Below, piece after piece: positions 23,986 to 33,466 of a stretch of 47,340 nucleotides of DNA. Source of the DNA: Anaerolineae bacterium (GTDB lineage: Bacteria; Chloroflexota; Anaerolineae; JAFGEY01); contig JAFGIE010000064.1 of the NCBI GenBank assembly GCA_016929775.1, positions 1-47,340 of the forward strand. Reading direction: 5' to 3'. The notes under the pieces were generated by a model. That model did no database searches. It had not been told where the DNA came from and worked only from the letters and a program-made list of their open reading frames with translations. How positions within the stretch are numbered: position 1 is the stretch's first letter; each line of letters begins with the position of its first letter. The translations under genes were made by a program, and so were the position numbers.

Positions 23986-25161
23986 CTAGCCGTCGTCCTC
24001 TACTGCATACGATGTGAGAGACTGGTTGCGGTCCTCGTGGCGCTCGATCGCCAGCTCGATCAGCCGGTCGATCAGCTCGCCATACGAGATCCCCGTCGCC
24101 GCCCAGAGCTTTGGGTACATGCTGATCTGGGTGAAGCCCGGGATCGTGTTCAGCTCGTTGATCCACAGCTCGCCGCTCACCTTGTCGAGCAAAAAGTCCG
24201 CGCGCGCCATGCCGGCGCAATCCAACGCCTTGTAGGCGGCGATCGCCATCTCGCGCACGCGCTCGGTGAGCGCCGCGTCCAGGGGCGCCGGGATGAGCAG
24301 CTCCGAGTCGTCGTCGATGTACTTGGCGCGGTAGTCGTAGAACTCGCGGCTTGGCACGACTTCGCCCGGCACACTGGCGATCGGCGCATCGTTGCCCAGG
24401 ACACTCACCTCGATCTCGCGCGGTTGGATCCCCTGCTGTACGAGCAGCTTGCGGTCATAGCGCGCCGCCAGGTCAAGGGCCCCGGGCAGCTCATCGCGTG
24501 CGTGGACCTTGGTGATCCCCACGCTGCTGCCCATGTTCGCCGGCTTGACGAACACCGGGTACGTCAGGGCAGCCTCGACCTGCGCCACGACGTCCACCGG
24601 CGCCGCGCGCCACGCCTTGCGCGTGACCACGATGTCTGGCAACACGGGCAAGCCGTGCGCACGAAAGACCGCATTCGCCGCCGCTTTGTCCATCGCCAGC
24701 GCAGAGGCTAGCACGCCGCACCCGACATAGGGCACCCCAGCCAACTCGAGCAGGCCCTGCACGGTGCCGTCTTCGCCATACGTCCCGTGAAGGACCGGGA
24801 AGACCACCTCGAGTTCCGCCAAGCGGACCGCCACGATCGCCTGGTCGTGCGCTGGCAGCGCCGCGAGCTGCCCTTGCGCTACGGGCTCGAGATCCCACAA
24901 CCCGGGGCGCGCGGGATCCGGCAGCAGCGTCGCCGGACGGCTGGCGGCAGGGATGCCCGCACTCAGGGCGTACATTGGGTCCCCACCGACGATCCACGTC
25001 CCCTGCTTGGTGATCCCGATCGGGACGACGTCGTACTTGTGGCTGTCGATGTGCTCCATGACCGAGCGCGCCGATGCCAGCGAGACCTCGTGCTCGCCCG
25101 ATCGTCCGCCGAACAGGACGCCGATCGTCCGCTTGTGTCCCTTACGCGGGGCCTCGTTCAC
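23986..25161 (-). CDS. ddl: D-alanine--D-alanine ligase
   Basis: A 391-residue ATP-grasp ligase: [23 protein letters not shown] at the N-terminus, [52 protein letters not shown] and [23 protein letters not shown]. The loop Tyr of YVG near YGEDGT and the final [10 protein letters not shown] motif mark D-Ala-D-Ala ligases, so the precursor should end in D-Ala-D-Ala (vancomycin-sensitive type, inferred from family). The GTG at 25161 overlaps the murB stop as GTGA; the GTG at 25164 is equally possible. Confidence 0.93.
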   Translation of the reverse strand: MNEAPRKGHKRTIGVLFGGRSGEHEVSLASARSVMEHIDSHKYDVVPIGITKQGTWIVGGDPMYALSAGIPAASRPATLLPDPARPGLWDLEPVAQGQLAALPAHDQAIVAVRLAELEVVFPVLHGTYGEDGTVQGLLELAGVPYVGCGVLASALAMDKAAANAVFRAHGLPVLPDIVVTRKAWRAAPVDVVAQVEAALTYPVFVKPANMGSSVGITKVHARDELPGALDLAARYDRKLLVQQGIQPREIEVSVLGNDAPIASVPGEVVPSREFYDYRAKYIDDDSELLIPAPLDAALTERVREMAIAAYKALDCAGMARADFLLDKVSGELWINELNTIPGFTQISMYPKLWAATGISYGELIDRLIELAIERHEDRNQSLTSYAVEDDG

Positions 25162-26210
25162 CACGCACCTACCAGTTCCACCTCGAGCTCCAGCTCCTCC
25201 CCGAACTGCGCCCTGACCTCCGCGCGCGCGAGGTCGATCAGGGCTTTGACATCCACGGCGCTGGCGCCGCCCAGGTTGACGATATAGTTGGCGTGCAAGG
25301 GCGAGATCATCGCCTGTCCGCGCTGCGTGCCCTTGAGTCCAGCCTGCTCGATCAAAAAGCCCGCCGGGTACTTGTCCGTCCGCTTGAATACAGAGCCGCA
25401 GCTGGGAGCATCGGGGTGTCGTTGCGTGCGATACTCGGTGTACTGCGCTGCGCGCCCGGCGATCTCGTCCGCGTTGCCTGGGCGCAGGGCGAGCGTGGCG
25501 CTGAGCACGATCGAACGCTCGTCGCGCGGTTGGCGCTTGAACCGGCTGTCTCGATACCGAAAATCGCATCCCGCATTGTCCAGTGTGTACAGCGTGCCAT
25601 CTGGCTCCAGCACCTCGACCGAGCGCAGGCAGTCACAGATGTAGCCCCCATAGGCGCCGGCATTGCCGACCACCGCTCCGCCCACGGTCCCCGGGACATC
25701 GACCGCCCATTCAAGCCCCTCTAGGCCACGTGCGATGCTCTCGCGCGCCAGATCCTTGAGGAACGCGCCCGCCTCGGTCCACAGAAAGACCTCGCCGTAC
25801 TCTTCGGAGAAGGTGTGCTCGGCGCCGCGGTAGTGGATCACGACACCGCGGATACCGGCATCGGCAACGAGCAGGTTGGCGCCGCCGCCGAGGACAACGG
25901 GCACCACGCCCTGGGCGCGCGCAGCCTGCACGGCGGCGATCAGCATCCCCTGATCGGCTGCCTCCACGAACAGGTCAGCCGGTCCGCCGATCTGGTACGT
26001 GGTATGTGCGCGCATCGGCTCATCCCAGCGCACGCGCAAGCCCATGCCGACCAGTTGTTCGGCCAAAGTGTCGAGGCATTCATGGTCCATAGTTGCCAAC
26101 CCGTCTGTAGCATCGCGCTCACGCAGCGGCACGTCCGCACGGGGCGCTGCCGCGCGTACGTTGCGGGCACTCTGTTGACGGACTGCGAGTGAGCCGCCGT
26201 GCTGTGCCAT
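25158..26210 (-). CDS. murB: UDP-N-acetylenolpyruvoylglucosamine reductase
   Basis: A 350-residue FAD enzyme that reduces the enolpyruvyl group to the lactyl ether of UDP-MurNAc. FAD-binding motifs [37 protein letters not shown] and [22 protein letters not shown] are present; the proton-donor serine is in SCGSVFKR and the C-terminal Glu is in a LEVELVG context. It is of the short, type II kind. The start at 26210 touches the murC stop; about 40 poorly conserved residues precede the family core, so the ATG at 26090 is an alternative. Confidence 0.92.
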   Translation of the reverse strand: MAQHGGSLAVRQQSARNVRAAAPRADVPLRERDATDGLATMDHECLDTLAEQLVGMGLRVRWDEPMRAHTTYQIGGPADLFVEAADQGMLIAAVQAARAQGVVPVVLGGGANLLVADAGIRGVVIHYRGAEHTFSEEYGEVFLWTEAGAFLKDLARESIARGLEGLEWAVDVPGTVGGAVVGNAGAYGGYICDCLRSVEVLEPDGTLYTLDNAGCDFRYRDSRFKRQPRDERSIVLSATLALRPGNADEIAGRAAQYTEYRTQRHPDAPSCGSVFKRTDKYPAGFLIEQAGLKGTQRGQAMISPLHANYIVNLGGASAVDVKALIDLARAEVRAQFGEELELEVELVGAW

Positions 26211-27602
26211 CTAGGAGCGTACCTCCGCCGCCTGCCGCGCCGCCCGCTCGTGGAGCGCAGCCAGCAGACGCAGCCCGACCTGGTTGCCGTCGCCCGCGCT
26301 GAGGGTCACGACGACGGCGTTGGGCTCGACGTGCGCGAGCAGATGCTCGACCGCCGCATCAAAGCCTGAGACGTGCTGCGCATCGGGATGCGCGATCGCG
26401 CGCGCCAACCTCGCCGCATCCACGCCCATGGCGTCTGTCTCGCGCGCGGGATAGACGTCGAGCACGATCACGTGCGTCGCCCCCCCAAAGCACGAGACGA
26501 ACTCGTCCCACAGCGCCCGGGTCCGGCTGTAGGTGTGCGGTTCCCATACCGCCCATACCGGTCGTCCGGGGTAACGCACCTGTGCGGCACTGAGTGCAGC
26601 CACGATCTTGTCCGGATGGTGGGCATAGTCATCGACGACGGCGACCCCGTGCGCCTCGCCCAAGACCTCGAAGCGCCGACCGACCCCGGCGTAGGTGCCC
26701 AATGCGCGCACGATCGCGGCGCGCTCGACCCCCAACCAGTCGGCGATGGCGAGCGCCACGAGCGCGTTCTGGACGTCGTGCAAGCCGGGCGCCGCCAAGC
26801 GCACGCAGCCCCAGCGCTGCCTGGCGCGGTACACGTCAACGTCGTGCCCACCCGCGTCGTTGGCCCGCACCGCCCCCGCACGCCAGTCGTTCCCCTGGTC
26901 AAGCCCACAGGTCTGCACGGGCGCACGCCGCTGCGCCGCCAGCAGATCGACGACCGTTGGATGGTCACCGCACCCCACGATCAAGCCGTCCGCAGGCACG
27001 AGGTCCAGGAACTGTGCAAAGGCCTCTCGCACGTCGGCAAAGGTCGGATAGCAGTCCGGATGGTCGTGCGCCAGGTGCGTCACCGCCGCTACCGTGGGCG
27101 CCAGGCCCAGGAACATGCGCTCATACTCATCCGCCTCGACCACAAAGTGCGGTCCGCGCCCGGCGTGCGCGTTGGTGTGTAGCGCGCCAATCACGCCGCC
27201 GACGATGAAGGTCGGGTCGAGCCCAGCTTGCGTCAAGATCCAGACCAGCATCGCCGTGGTCGTGGTCTTGCCCGCCGTCCCGGCGACGGCGATCCCGATC
27301 GCATCGGTCATGAGCCGCCCCAAGAAGCCCGCGCGCTTGAACACCGGGATCCCACGCTGGCGGGCGGCAAGGACCTCGACGTTGTCCTCTGGAACCGCCG
27401 ACGAGACCAGGAGCATGTCAACCTGACCGACGTGCGCTGCGTCGTGTCCCACCGAGACGGTCGCGCCCGCCTCGGCAAGAGCCTGCGCGACGGGCGACAT
27501 GCGCAGATCCGACCCACTCACCCGGTATCCGCGCTCGAGCAGGACACGGGCAATCGCCGAGATGCCGATCCCGCCGATCCCCACACAGTGCACGCTGGTC
27601 AT
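26211..27602 (-). CDS. murC: UDP-N-acetylmuramate--L-alanine ligase
   Basis: A 463-residue Mur ligase that adds the first L-alanine. It begins with a UDP-binding Rossmann domain (VHCVGIGGIGISAIARVL), followed by the ATP loop GTAGKTTTTAM and C-terminal DDYAHHPDKIVAALSAAQVRYPGRPVWAVWEPHTYSRT. The usual VTNxxxDHxD stretch reads VTHLAHDHPDCYP, replacing the Asn with His. All catalytic parts look intact. It follows the CvpA-like gene by 21 bp and touches murB. Confidence 0.94.
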   Translation of the reverse strand: MTSVHCVGIGGIGISAIARVLLERGYRVSGSDLRMSPVAQALAEAGATVSVGHDAAHVGQVDMLLVSSAVPEDNVEVLAARQRGIPVFKRAGFLGRLMTDAIGIAVAGTAGKTTTTAMLVWILTQAGLDPTFIVGGVIGALHTNAHAGRGPHFVVEADEYERMFLGLAPTVAAVTHLAHDHPDCYPTFADVREAFAQFLDLVPADGLIVGCGDHPTVVDLLAAQRRAPVQTCGLDQGNDWRAGAVRANDAGGHDVDVYRARQRWGCVRLAAPGLHDVQNALVALAIADWLGVERAAIVRALGTYAGVGRRFEVLGEAHGVAVVDDYAHHPDKIVAALSAAQVRYPGRPVWAVWEPHTYSRTRALWDEFVSCFGGATHVIVLDVYPARETDAMGVDAARLARAIAHPDAQHVSGFDAAVEHLLAHVEPNAVVVTLSAGDGNQVGLRLLAALHERAARQAAEVRS

Positions 27603-27623
27603 TGAACGCCGGTCCTCATCCCA

Positions 27624-28250
27624 CTACTTGATCGGGAGCCTAAGGCGATCGCCTGCTACGAGCAGGGCGACCACGCTGATCACGACGACGAAAATGAACA
27701 CGATGCCAGAACCGCTGAAAAAGTTGCCTGTCGGCACCTCGCTGACCTGCACAGCGAGCTGGTCGGCTTGCGCGACGACTGCGCCCTTGGCGGTCAAGTG
27801 GTTCAACATGTACTGCTTGAACAGCGACAGGATGATGTACCCGTTGAAGCCGCCCAAGAGCCCGCCCAATAAGCGGCCCAGCGGCGTCATCTTGTACTTG
27901 AACGTGGCCTCGCCCACCACGTACGAGAGGGCGATCAAGATGACGGTGACGACGATGTACAGCCGGTACGACTCGGGGTCGAGCAGCACAGCGGGGTCGA
28001 CCTTCTGCGCCACGAGCACCGTCGGCTGCAAACTGAATCCCGACTTGACGAACATGACGACCAGCTTGATCAGGTCGTTGATCGTGTCGATGATGCCGCG
28101 CGCCATCTCGGGCTGCCAGACCAGGATCGCCAGCGCGGCGACAAAGAAGGAGGTGACGCCCTCTTTGTACCAGCCGCGCATCAGGCCGATGATGGCAAAG
28201 ATGAACAGGAACAGGGTCACCAAGTCCGAGTAGTCGATGGGCAGTGTCAT
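27624..28250 (-). CDS. CvpA-like membrane protein of the dcw operon
   Basis: A 208-residue protein with five or six predicted membrane helices. The opening (YSDLVTLFLFIFAIIGLMRGWYKEGVTSFFVAALAILVW) resembles CvpA-family proteins. Later helices are YIVVTVILIALSYVVGEATF, GRLLGGLLGGFNGYIILSLF and IVFIFVVVISVVALLVAG. The region 95-130 is more polar. I do not know its function. Placement between murG and murC, four bases after the murG stop, suggests coupling to lipid II traffic or the divisome (inference). The ATG at 28250 has GGAGAG nine bases upstream. Confidence 0.6.
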   Translation of the reverse strand: MTLPIDYSDLVTLFLFIFAIIGLMRGWYKEGVTSFFVAALAILVWQPEMARGIIDTINDLIKLVVMFVKSGFSLQPTVLVAQKVDPAVLLDPESYRLYIVVTVILIALSYVVGEATFKYKMTPLGRLLGGLLGGFNGYIILSLFKQYMLNHLTAKGAVVAQADQLAVQVSEVPTGNFFSGSGIVFIFVVVISVVALLVAGDRLRLPIK

Positions 28251-28254
28251 GGCG

Positions 28255-29361
28255 TCAGTCTCTCCCCCCACGCGCCATCCCGATCAGCTCCTGTGCGAGG
28301 CGGCGCGCCGCATCTGGACGGGCGAGCGCGCGCGCACGGTCGCGCATGCGCGCCAGGCCCTGTTCATCCGACAGCAGACGCAGCACGGTCGGCTTGAGCT
28401 GCGCTGCCAGGTCCGCGTCCGCGACGCACACCGCCGCGCCGTGCGCGACGCCAAAGTCGGCGTTGGCCTGCTGGTGTTGGCCCGAGTACGGGTAGGGCAC
28501 CAGGATCGCCGGCAGGCCGACCGCCGGGAACTCTGCCATGGTCGCCGCGCCCGCACGCGCGACCGCCAGGTCGGAGGCGGCAAAAGCAGCCGCCAGCTGG
28601 GCGCCGTGCAAGTACGGGTAGGCGTGGTAGCGCGCCTGCGATTCCTGGTCGAGCGTGTCGCGCCGCTCACTGATCCAGGGCCAGTCCAATTCGCCGGTGA
28701 TGTGCACGACCTGGAACTCGCGCAGCAGGTCGGGCAGGATCTCTGCCAGGGCGCGGTTGACGGCGCGCGCGCCGCGACTGCCGCCGAACCCGAGCAGCGT
28801 CTTGCGCCCTGGGTCGAGCCCGAGGGCCCGGATCGCGTCCTCCCGCCGGGCCTCGTGGATCTCGGCGCGAACCGGGTACCCGCTCACCCATACCTTGCGC
28901 GCCGGGAAATGCCGCCGCACCTCCTCAAAAGAGACCGCCACGCGGTTGGCGAAGCGGCTCTGCAGTTTGACCGCCAGGCCTGGCTCCAAGTCGGGCAGGT
29001 AGACCAGGACAGGCACGCGCTCGCGCCACGCCGCGATCGCGACCGGGACGCTGACATACCCCCCTGTGGTCAGGACCGCATCTGCGGACAGCGCCGTCAG
29101 CAGCCTGCGCGCCTGGTGGTAGCCGCGCCAGAGGCGCGCCAGACTGCGCGCCAGCGCCCAAGGCGTAGCGCCGCGGATCGGACCCGCCTCGATCGTCTGG
29201 AAGGGCAGATCAGTCCGTCCGACGATCGAAGCCTCCAGTCCGTCGACGTGTCCCACGTACAGGAGGTCGATGTCGCTACGAGCGTCTCTGAGCGCCTCTG
29301 CTACCACGAGTAGGGGATACACGTGACCCCCGGTCCCCCCACCCGACAAGACGATGCGCAC
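28255..29361 (-). CDS. murG: lipid II synthase MurG
   Basis: A 368-residue GT28 transferase that adds GlcNAc to lipid I on the inner face of the membrane. The N-terminal loop SGGGTGGHVYP (about 7-17), a middle FGGSRGARAVNRAL motif and the UDP-GlcNAc site (AVARAGAATMAEFPAVGLPAILVPYPYSGQHQQANADF) are complete. The GTG at 29361 with AGGGAGAG upstream is the only start that keeps the G-rich loop, so the gene must overlap the end of ftsW by 86 bp. Confidence 0.94.
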   Translation of the reverse strand: MRIVLSGGGTGGHVYPLLVVAEALRDARSDIDLLYVGHVDGLEASIVGRTDLPFQTIEAGPIRGATPWALARSLARLWRGYHQARRLLTALSADAVLTTGGYVSVPVAIAAWRERVPVLVYLPDLEPGLAVKLQSRFANRVAVSFEEVRRHFPARKVWVSGYPVRAEIHEARREDAIRALGLDPGRKTLLGFGGSRGARAVNRALAEILPDLLREFQVVHITGELDWPWISERRDTLDQESQARYHAYPYLHGAQLAAAFAASDLAVARAGAATMAEFPAVGLPAILVPYPYSGQHQQANADFGVAHGAAVCVADADLAAQLKPTVLRLLSDEQGLARMRDRARALARPDAARRLAQELIGMARGGRD

Positions 29362-30505
29362 GTTCTCTCCCTGTCGCCTCCCGGCGACCCCGCGAGACCG
29401 AGAGCAGCAGCCCAACCGAAGCCATGGAGGCCAAGAGCGAAGACCCACCATAGCTGATGAACGGCAACGGTACGCCCGCGTAGGGCAGCGTCGCCGTGAC
29501 AGCCGCCATATTGATCAGCGCCTGGACGATCAGCGAGCAGGTCAGCCCGGCGGCGAGGATCGTGCCGAACGGGTCCTCGGCCTCGCTGGCGATCTTGAAC
29601 CCGCGGTAGGCGAGCACGACAAAGAGGCCGAGCAGGAACAGGCAGCCCATCAGGCCCAGCTCCTCGGCAAGGACGGCGAGGATGGTATCGGTGTGTACGA
29701 AGGGCACATTGCCGAACTTTTGCCGGCTCTCGCCCAACCCCAGCCCAAAGAACCCTCCCGAGGCGAGCGCGATCAGCGCCTGCTTGACCTGGTAGGCACT
29801 GCCGCTCGGGTCGGCGCTCAGGTCGATGAACGTCTCCAATCGCCTCATGCGGTAGGGCACAGTGATCATCAGGACGGCAAGGCCCGCACCGCAGAACACG
29901 CTGCCGACCACCAGCTGCATCAAGTCGGCTCCGGCGAAAAAGAACATCGCCAACGCGGTGACGGCGATCAGGACCGCTGTGCTGAGGTCGCTTTGGTAGA
30001 GCGCCAGGACGACGATCAAGGCGATCAAGATCCCAAAAAAGGGCAGCAATCCGTAGGAGACCTGGCGGATCTTGTCCCCCTTGGAGGTGGTCCAAGCGGC
30101 GATGTAGATGATCACGGCGATCTTGGCGACCTCGCTAGGCTGGACGGAGCCCCCGAACAGCCAGCGCGATGCGCCAAAGCGCTCCTGTCCGAACACGACG
30201 GCAGCGCCCAAACCGATCAGGGCGGCAGCCATGATCAACACTGCGTGCCGCTGCCAGACGTGATAGTCGATCCGCGCGAGCACGACCAGCGCCACCGTCC
30301 CCAGGGCGCTCCAGATCAGCTGCAGGTTCAGGAACCGGCTCGCGTTGCCCCATCCGCGGTAGGCTATATCAAAGGTAGAACTGTAGACCATCATCAGCCC
30401 CAGGATCAGCAGCATGGCGACGACGACGATCAGGACATAGTCCGTTCGCATGCGGATCAGCCGTAGCTGACGATTCCGCCCACTTGTCACCTCTCTGCCA
30501 CTCAT
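29276..30505 (-). CDS. ftsW: SEDS glycosyltransferase FtsW
   Basis: A 409-residue polytopic protein with about ten helices. SEDS marks are present: GLMMVYSSTFDIAYR, LGTVALVVLARIDYHVWQ, GGSVQPSEVAKIAVIIYIA, YQSDLSTAVLIAVTALAMFFFAGA, the loop FGLGLGESRQKFGNVPFVHTDTILAVLAEELG and GVPLPFISYGGSSLLASMASVGLLLS. It polymerises lipid II at the septum with the class B PBP. The hydrophilic tail of about 33 residues after the last helix is encoded entirely inside the overlap with murG. RodA shares the fold, but dcw placement supports FtsW. Confidence 0.92.
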   Translation of the reverse strand: MSGREVTSGRNRQLRLIRMRTDYVLIVVVAMLLILGLMMVYSSTFDIAYRGWGNASRFLNLQLIWSALGTVALVVLARIDYHVWQRHAVLIMAAALIGLGAAVVFGQERFGASRWLFGGSVQPSEVAKIAVIIYIAAWTTSKGDKIRQVSYGLLPFFGILIALIVVLALYQSDLSTAVLIAVTALAMFFFAGADLMQLVVGSVFCGAGLAVLMITVPYRMRRLETFIDLSADPSGSAYQVKQALIALASGGFFGLGLGESRQKFGNVPFVHTDTILAVLAEELGLMGCLFLLGLFVVLAYRGFKIASEAEDPFGTILAAGLTCSLIVQALINMAAVTATLPYAGVPLPFISYGGSSLLASMASVGLLLSVSRGRREATGRERAHRLVGWGDRGSRVSPTRGSRGAQRRS

Positions 30506-30554
30506 GTCACCCTACCCCGTCCTGTGTGGACAACGCACATGACGATGCTCCCCC

Positions 30555-31982
30555 CTACAATGCTTCAACGAGGGCGCGGAAATGCCTGCCCCGTTCCTCA
30601 AAGTCGCGATATGCGTCAAAGCTCGTCCCGCCAGGGGAGAGCAGCACCACGTCCCCGCTCCGTGCCACCTGCGCCGCACGGGCAACCGCCTGGTCGAGAT
30701 CTGCGCAGTGATGGACCTGCGGGCCCCGGGCATCCGGGCCCGCGCGTACCTGCGCCGCCGCCACCTGCCCGGCGATCAGGTCCGCCGCCTCTCCAAACAA
30801 GATCAGGTGGCGGACAGCGCTGATCGCCAAGTCAGCCATCTCGTCCCACGGCAGGTGCTTGTCGCGCCCTCCCGCCAGCAGGACCACCGGCTGGTCGAAG
30901 GCGCGCAGCGCCGCGCACACCCGCTCCGGCGCCGTGGCAATCGAGTCATTGTACCAGGAGACGCCATCGCGCGTGCGCACCAGTTCCAGGCGGTGCGCCA
31001 CGCCGGCAAAGGTCGTCGCGACGGCGCGCATCGCCTCTGCGCTCGCCCCAACAGCCCCCGCCACGGCGCATGCGGCGAGCACATTCGCCACGTTGTGGCG
31101 CCCTAGAAGCCGCAGCTCTCCGGTGGTACAGAGCACGTGCTCCTCCTGACCATCGCGCCAGACCAGTCGATCGCCGCGCAGGCACGCGCCCTCGTCGAGC
31201 GCCCGCGCCAGGCTGAAGCCGATGCGCCGGGCGTGAATCGGGAACCGCACCGCATCCTGCCCTTCCCCCGCCCCGATCGCCACCTCCCGATCGCGCCACC
31301 ACGCGCCCACGACGGCGTCGTCGACGCCTAGCACCGCGATGTCTCGCCTCTCCTGCCAGCGCAGGATGTTGGCCTTGGCAGCGGCATAGTGCGACATCGA
31401 CGGATGCCGGTCGAGGTGGTTCGGTGTGATGTTAAGTACCGCGCCCACGTGCGGGCTGCGGTCGAACAGCTGAAGCTGAAAGCTGGACAACTCGAGCAGC
31501 AGCCGGTCCCCTGGCGCGATCTCGTCGATCCGGTCGATCAGCGGCGTGCCGATGTTGCCGCCGACCCACGTTCTGAACGGCGTCTGACGCAGCATTTCCC
31601 CGACCAGCGTGGTCGTGGTCGTCTTGCCGCTCGATCCGGTGACGCCGATCATGGGCGTCGGCGCGAGCTGCAAGGTCAGCAGACTGTCGTTGCTGAGCGC
31701 GATGCCGCGCCTGCGCGCTTCCTGTGGCAGCGGAGTCTCCGGTGGAACGCCGCCGCTCAGACAGAGCAGATCACATCGATCGAGCAGCGAGAACGGATGT
31801 GCGCCGAGCACATAGGCGATCGACAGGCCCGCCAGCGCCGTTCGCTGTGCCTGGAGCTCGTCCGCTGCACGGAGGTCGGTGATCGTGACCTGCGCGCCGC
31901 GCGCGCAGAAAAAGCGCGCCAATGCCATGCCCTGACGAGCCAGGCCGACGACGACGACCTGCTTGACGCCGTCGATGTTCAC
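30555..31982 (-). CDS. murD: UDP-N-acetylmuramoyl-L-alanine--D-glutamate ligase
   Basis: A 475-residue Mur ligase that adds D-glutamate. UDP-binding domain (VVVVGLARQGMALARFFCARGAQVTITD), ATP loop GVTGSSGKTTTTTL, LNITPNHLDRHPSMSHYAAAKANIL with the lysine that is usually carbamylated, and WYNDSIATAPERVCAALRAFDQPVVLLAGGRDK, then VLLSPGGTSFDAYRDFEERG. The GTG overlaps the stop of the upstream DsrE-like gene (GTGA), so the two are coupled. A 49-bp gap separates it from ftsW, a short break within an otherwise tight operon. Confidence 0.94.
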   Translation of the reverse strand: MNIDGVKQVVVVGLARQGMALARFFCARGAQVTITDLRAADELQAQRTALAGLSIAYVLGAHPFSLLDRCDLLCLSGGVPPETPLPQEARRRGIALSNDSLLTLQLAPTPMIGVTGSSGKTTTTTLVGEMLRQTPFRTWVGGNIGTPLIDRIDEIAPGDRLLLELSSFQLQLFDRSPHVGAVLNITPNHLDRHPSMSHYAAAKANILRWQERRDIAVLGVDDAVVGAWWRDREVAIGAGEGQDAVRFPIHARRIGFSLARALDEGACLRGDRLVWRDGQEEHVLCTTGELRLLGRHNVANVLAACAVAGAVGASAEAMRAVATTFAGVAHRLELVRTRDGVSWYNDSIATAPERVCAALRAFDQPVVLLAGGRDKHLPWDEMADLAISAVRHLILFGEAADLIAGQVAAAQVRAGPDARGPQVHHCADLDQAVARAAQVARSGDVVLLSPGGTSFDAYRDFEERGRHFRALVEAL

Positions 31983-32323
31983 ACGACCATGGCATTGCGG
32001 GCGCCGATCAAGATGTCGTCGATCGTGTCCGCTGTATCCAGCCGCCCAACCGCCAGCTCGCCCAGGAGCCCCGCCTCTGCCATAGAGGCCCGACAGGCAA
32101 CGATGTCTGCGCCGCGCGCGCGGATCTCCTTGAGTTCGTTCACGAACGGCGAGTCACGCGTCACCCAACGCACGCCCTCGGTGTAGAAACAGAGCGTTGC
32201 CGGGATCGTGTCATAGTCGAGCAGCGTGCGCACCAGGCTCTCGAAGGCCTGGTGGTCCTTGCCGTTCGACCCTTGTGCCACACCGTCGTACGGCACGGCG
32301 ATGACCACCAAAGGGTTATCCAT
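31979..32323 (-). CDS. DsrE-like small protein inside the dcw operon
   Basis: A 114-residue protein resembling the DsrE/YedF-C fold: PLVVIAVPYDGVAQG, LVRTLLDYDTIPATLCFYTEGVRWVT, FVNELKEIRARGADIVACRASM, LAVGRLDTADTIDDILIGARN. YedF-type domains have P-x-x-x-x-F-x-N-x-GV and a CGTC motif; here the latter reads CRAS, with one cysteine left. DsrE proteins handle persulfides or act as small partners; the single cysteine argues for an altered role. AGGAGGGAG precedes the ATG at 32323. It is translated just ahead of murD with a GTGA overlap, and 114 bp separate it from mraY. No tus or dsr genes are nearby. Confidence 0.65.
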   Translation of the reverse strand: MDNPLVVIAVPYDGVAQGSNGKDHQAFESLVRTLLDYDTIPATLCFYTEGVRWVTRDSPFVNELKEIRARGADIVACRASMAEAGLLGELAVGRLDTADTIDDILIGARNAMVV

Positions 32324-32437
32324 CGTGCTCCCTCCTTGTGCCCTCCCCGCCAGCATGGTGGTGGAGCGGGTACCTCGCCCCTTCGGGCCCCGGTCTCCCG
32401 TTGTCAACCTGACCAGACCGGATCCCCCCCGTTTCGG

Positions 32438-33463
32438 CTATAGCAACGCCAGTGCGATGCCGAGCATCGCTGACAACAGGTTCACCATCCAGAAACGCTG
32501 GGTGATGTGCGTCTCACCCCAGCCTACCATCTCAAAGTGGTGGTGTAGCGGGGCCATCTTGAACACCCGCCGCCCCTCGCCCAAGATGCGCTTGGTCAGT
32601 TTAAAGTAGCCGACCTGGATGATCGACGATAGCGATACCGCGACGGGCACGATGGCGATCAGCGGCAGCAGCAGGTACTGCCCGGTCATCAGCGCGATCA
32701 CGCCCAGCGTGGCGCCCAGCGCCAGGGCGCCGCTATCCCCCATAAAGAGCTCCGCCGGATAGATGTTGTACCACATGAAGGCCATCAGTGCGCCGACCAT
32801 GATAAAGCAGAACTGCACCAGGTACGTCCACGGCCCCTGGAGGTAGGCGATCACGCCATAGGCGGCAAAGGCCACGATCGTGATGCTAGAAGCTAGGCCA
32901 TCCAAGCCATCGGTCAGGTTCACAGCATTCGTGCTTGCCACGATCACAAAGACGGCGATCGGGATATAGACCAGGCCCAGGTCGATCCGCTCTGACACGG
33001 TGGGCAGCGCGATGCTGTGCACATCGAGGCCAAAGTAGAGCACCAGCGCGAGACCCAGCGCGAGCACGACCTGCGCCGCAAACTTGGCACGTGCGGTCAG
33101 TCCCTGCGCGATGCGGCGCCCCTTGATGCCCTCCCAATCGTCCACTGCGCCCAGCAGCCCGAAGCCGAGGAGCGCGCCCAAGGGCACCAGGATCGAGCGG
33201 CCCTCTGTGTTGCGCTGGATCAGGTTGATCAGGTTCATGGTGACCGTGATGATCACCACGGAGCTGATGAACAACCACCCGCCCATGGTGGGCGTGCCCA
33301 TCTTGACCTGGTGTGAGCTCGGCCCGTCGACCCGGATCTGCTTGCCGATTCCCCACCGTTTCAGGAGGTTGACGAGCGGACGTCCCCAGATCACGGTAAA
33401 GAGAAAGGTCACCGTGCTCAGCGACAGCGCCGTGGACCAGGGATACAGATCCAGCAGAGGCAT
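32438..33463 (-). CDS. mraY: phospho-N-acetylmuramoyl-pentapeptide transferase
   Basis: A 341-residue polytopic enzyme making lipid I from UDP-MurNAc-pentapeptide and undecaprenyl phosphate. About ten helices; family motifs KMGTPTMGGWLF, GAVDDWEGI with two Asp, STNAVNLTDGLDGLASS, FMGDSGALALGA and the MAPLHHHFEMVGW signature are all present. It begins three bases after the murF stop with AGGGGAGAG upstream. Confidence 0.95.
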   Translation of the reverse strand: MPLLDLYPWSTALSLSTVTFLFTVIWGRPLVNLLKRWGIGKQIRVDGPSSHQVKMGTPTMGGWLFISSVVIITVTMNLINLIQRNTEGRSILVPLGALLGFGLLGAVDDWEGIKGRRIAQGLTARAKFAAQVVLALGLALVLYFGLDVHSIALPTVSERIDLGLVYIPIAVFVIVASTNAVNLTDGLDGLASSITIVAFAAYGVIAYLQGPWTYLVQFCFIMVGALMAFMWYNIYPAELFMGDSGALALGATLGVIALMTGQYLLLPLIAIVPVAVSLSSIIQVGYFKLTKRILGEGRRVFKMAPLHHHFEMVGWGETHITQRFWMVNLLSAMLGIALALL

Positions 33464-33466
33464 GGG

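Noticed and set aside
22979..24220. 535-residue minus-strand frame that ends in sbp and overlaps ftsQ and ddl
   Set aside because: Only its last 121 codons are the sbp gene; the rest is out-of-frame reading of ftsQ and ddl.
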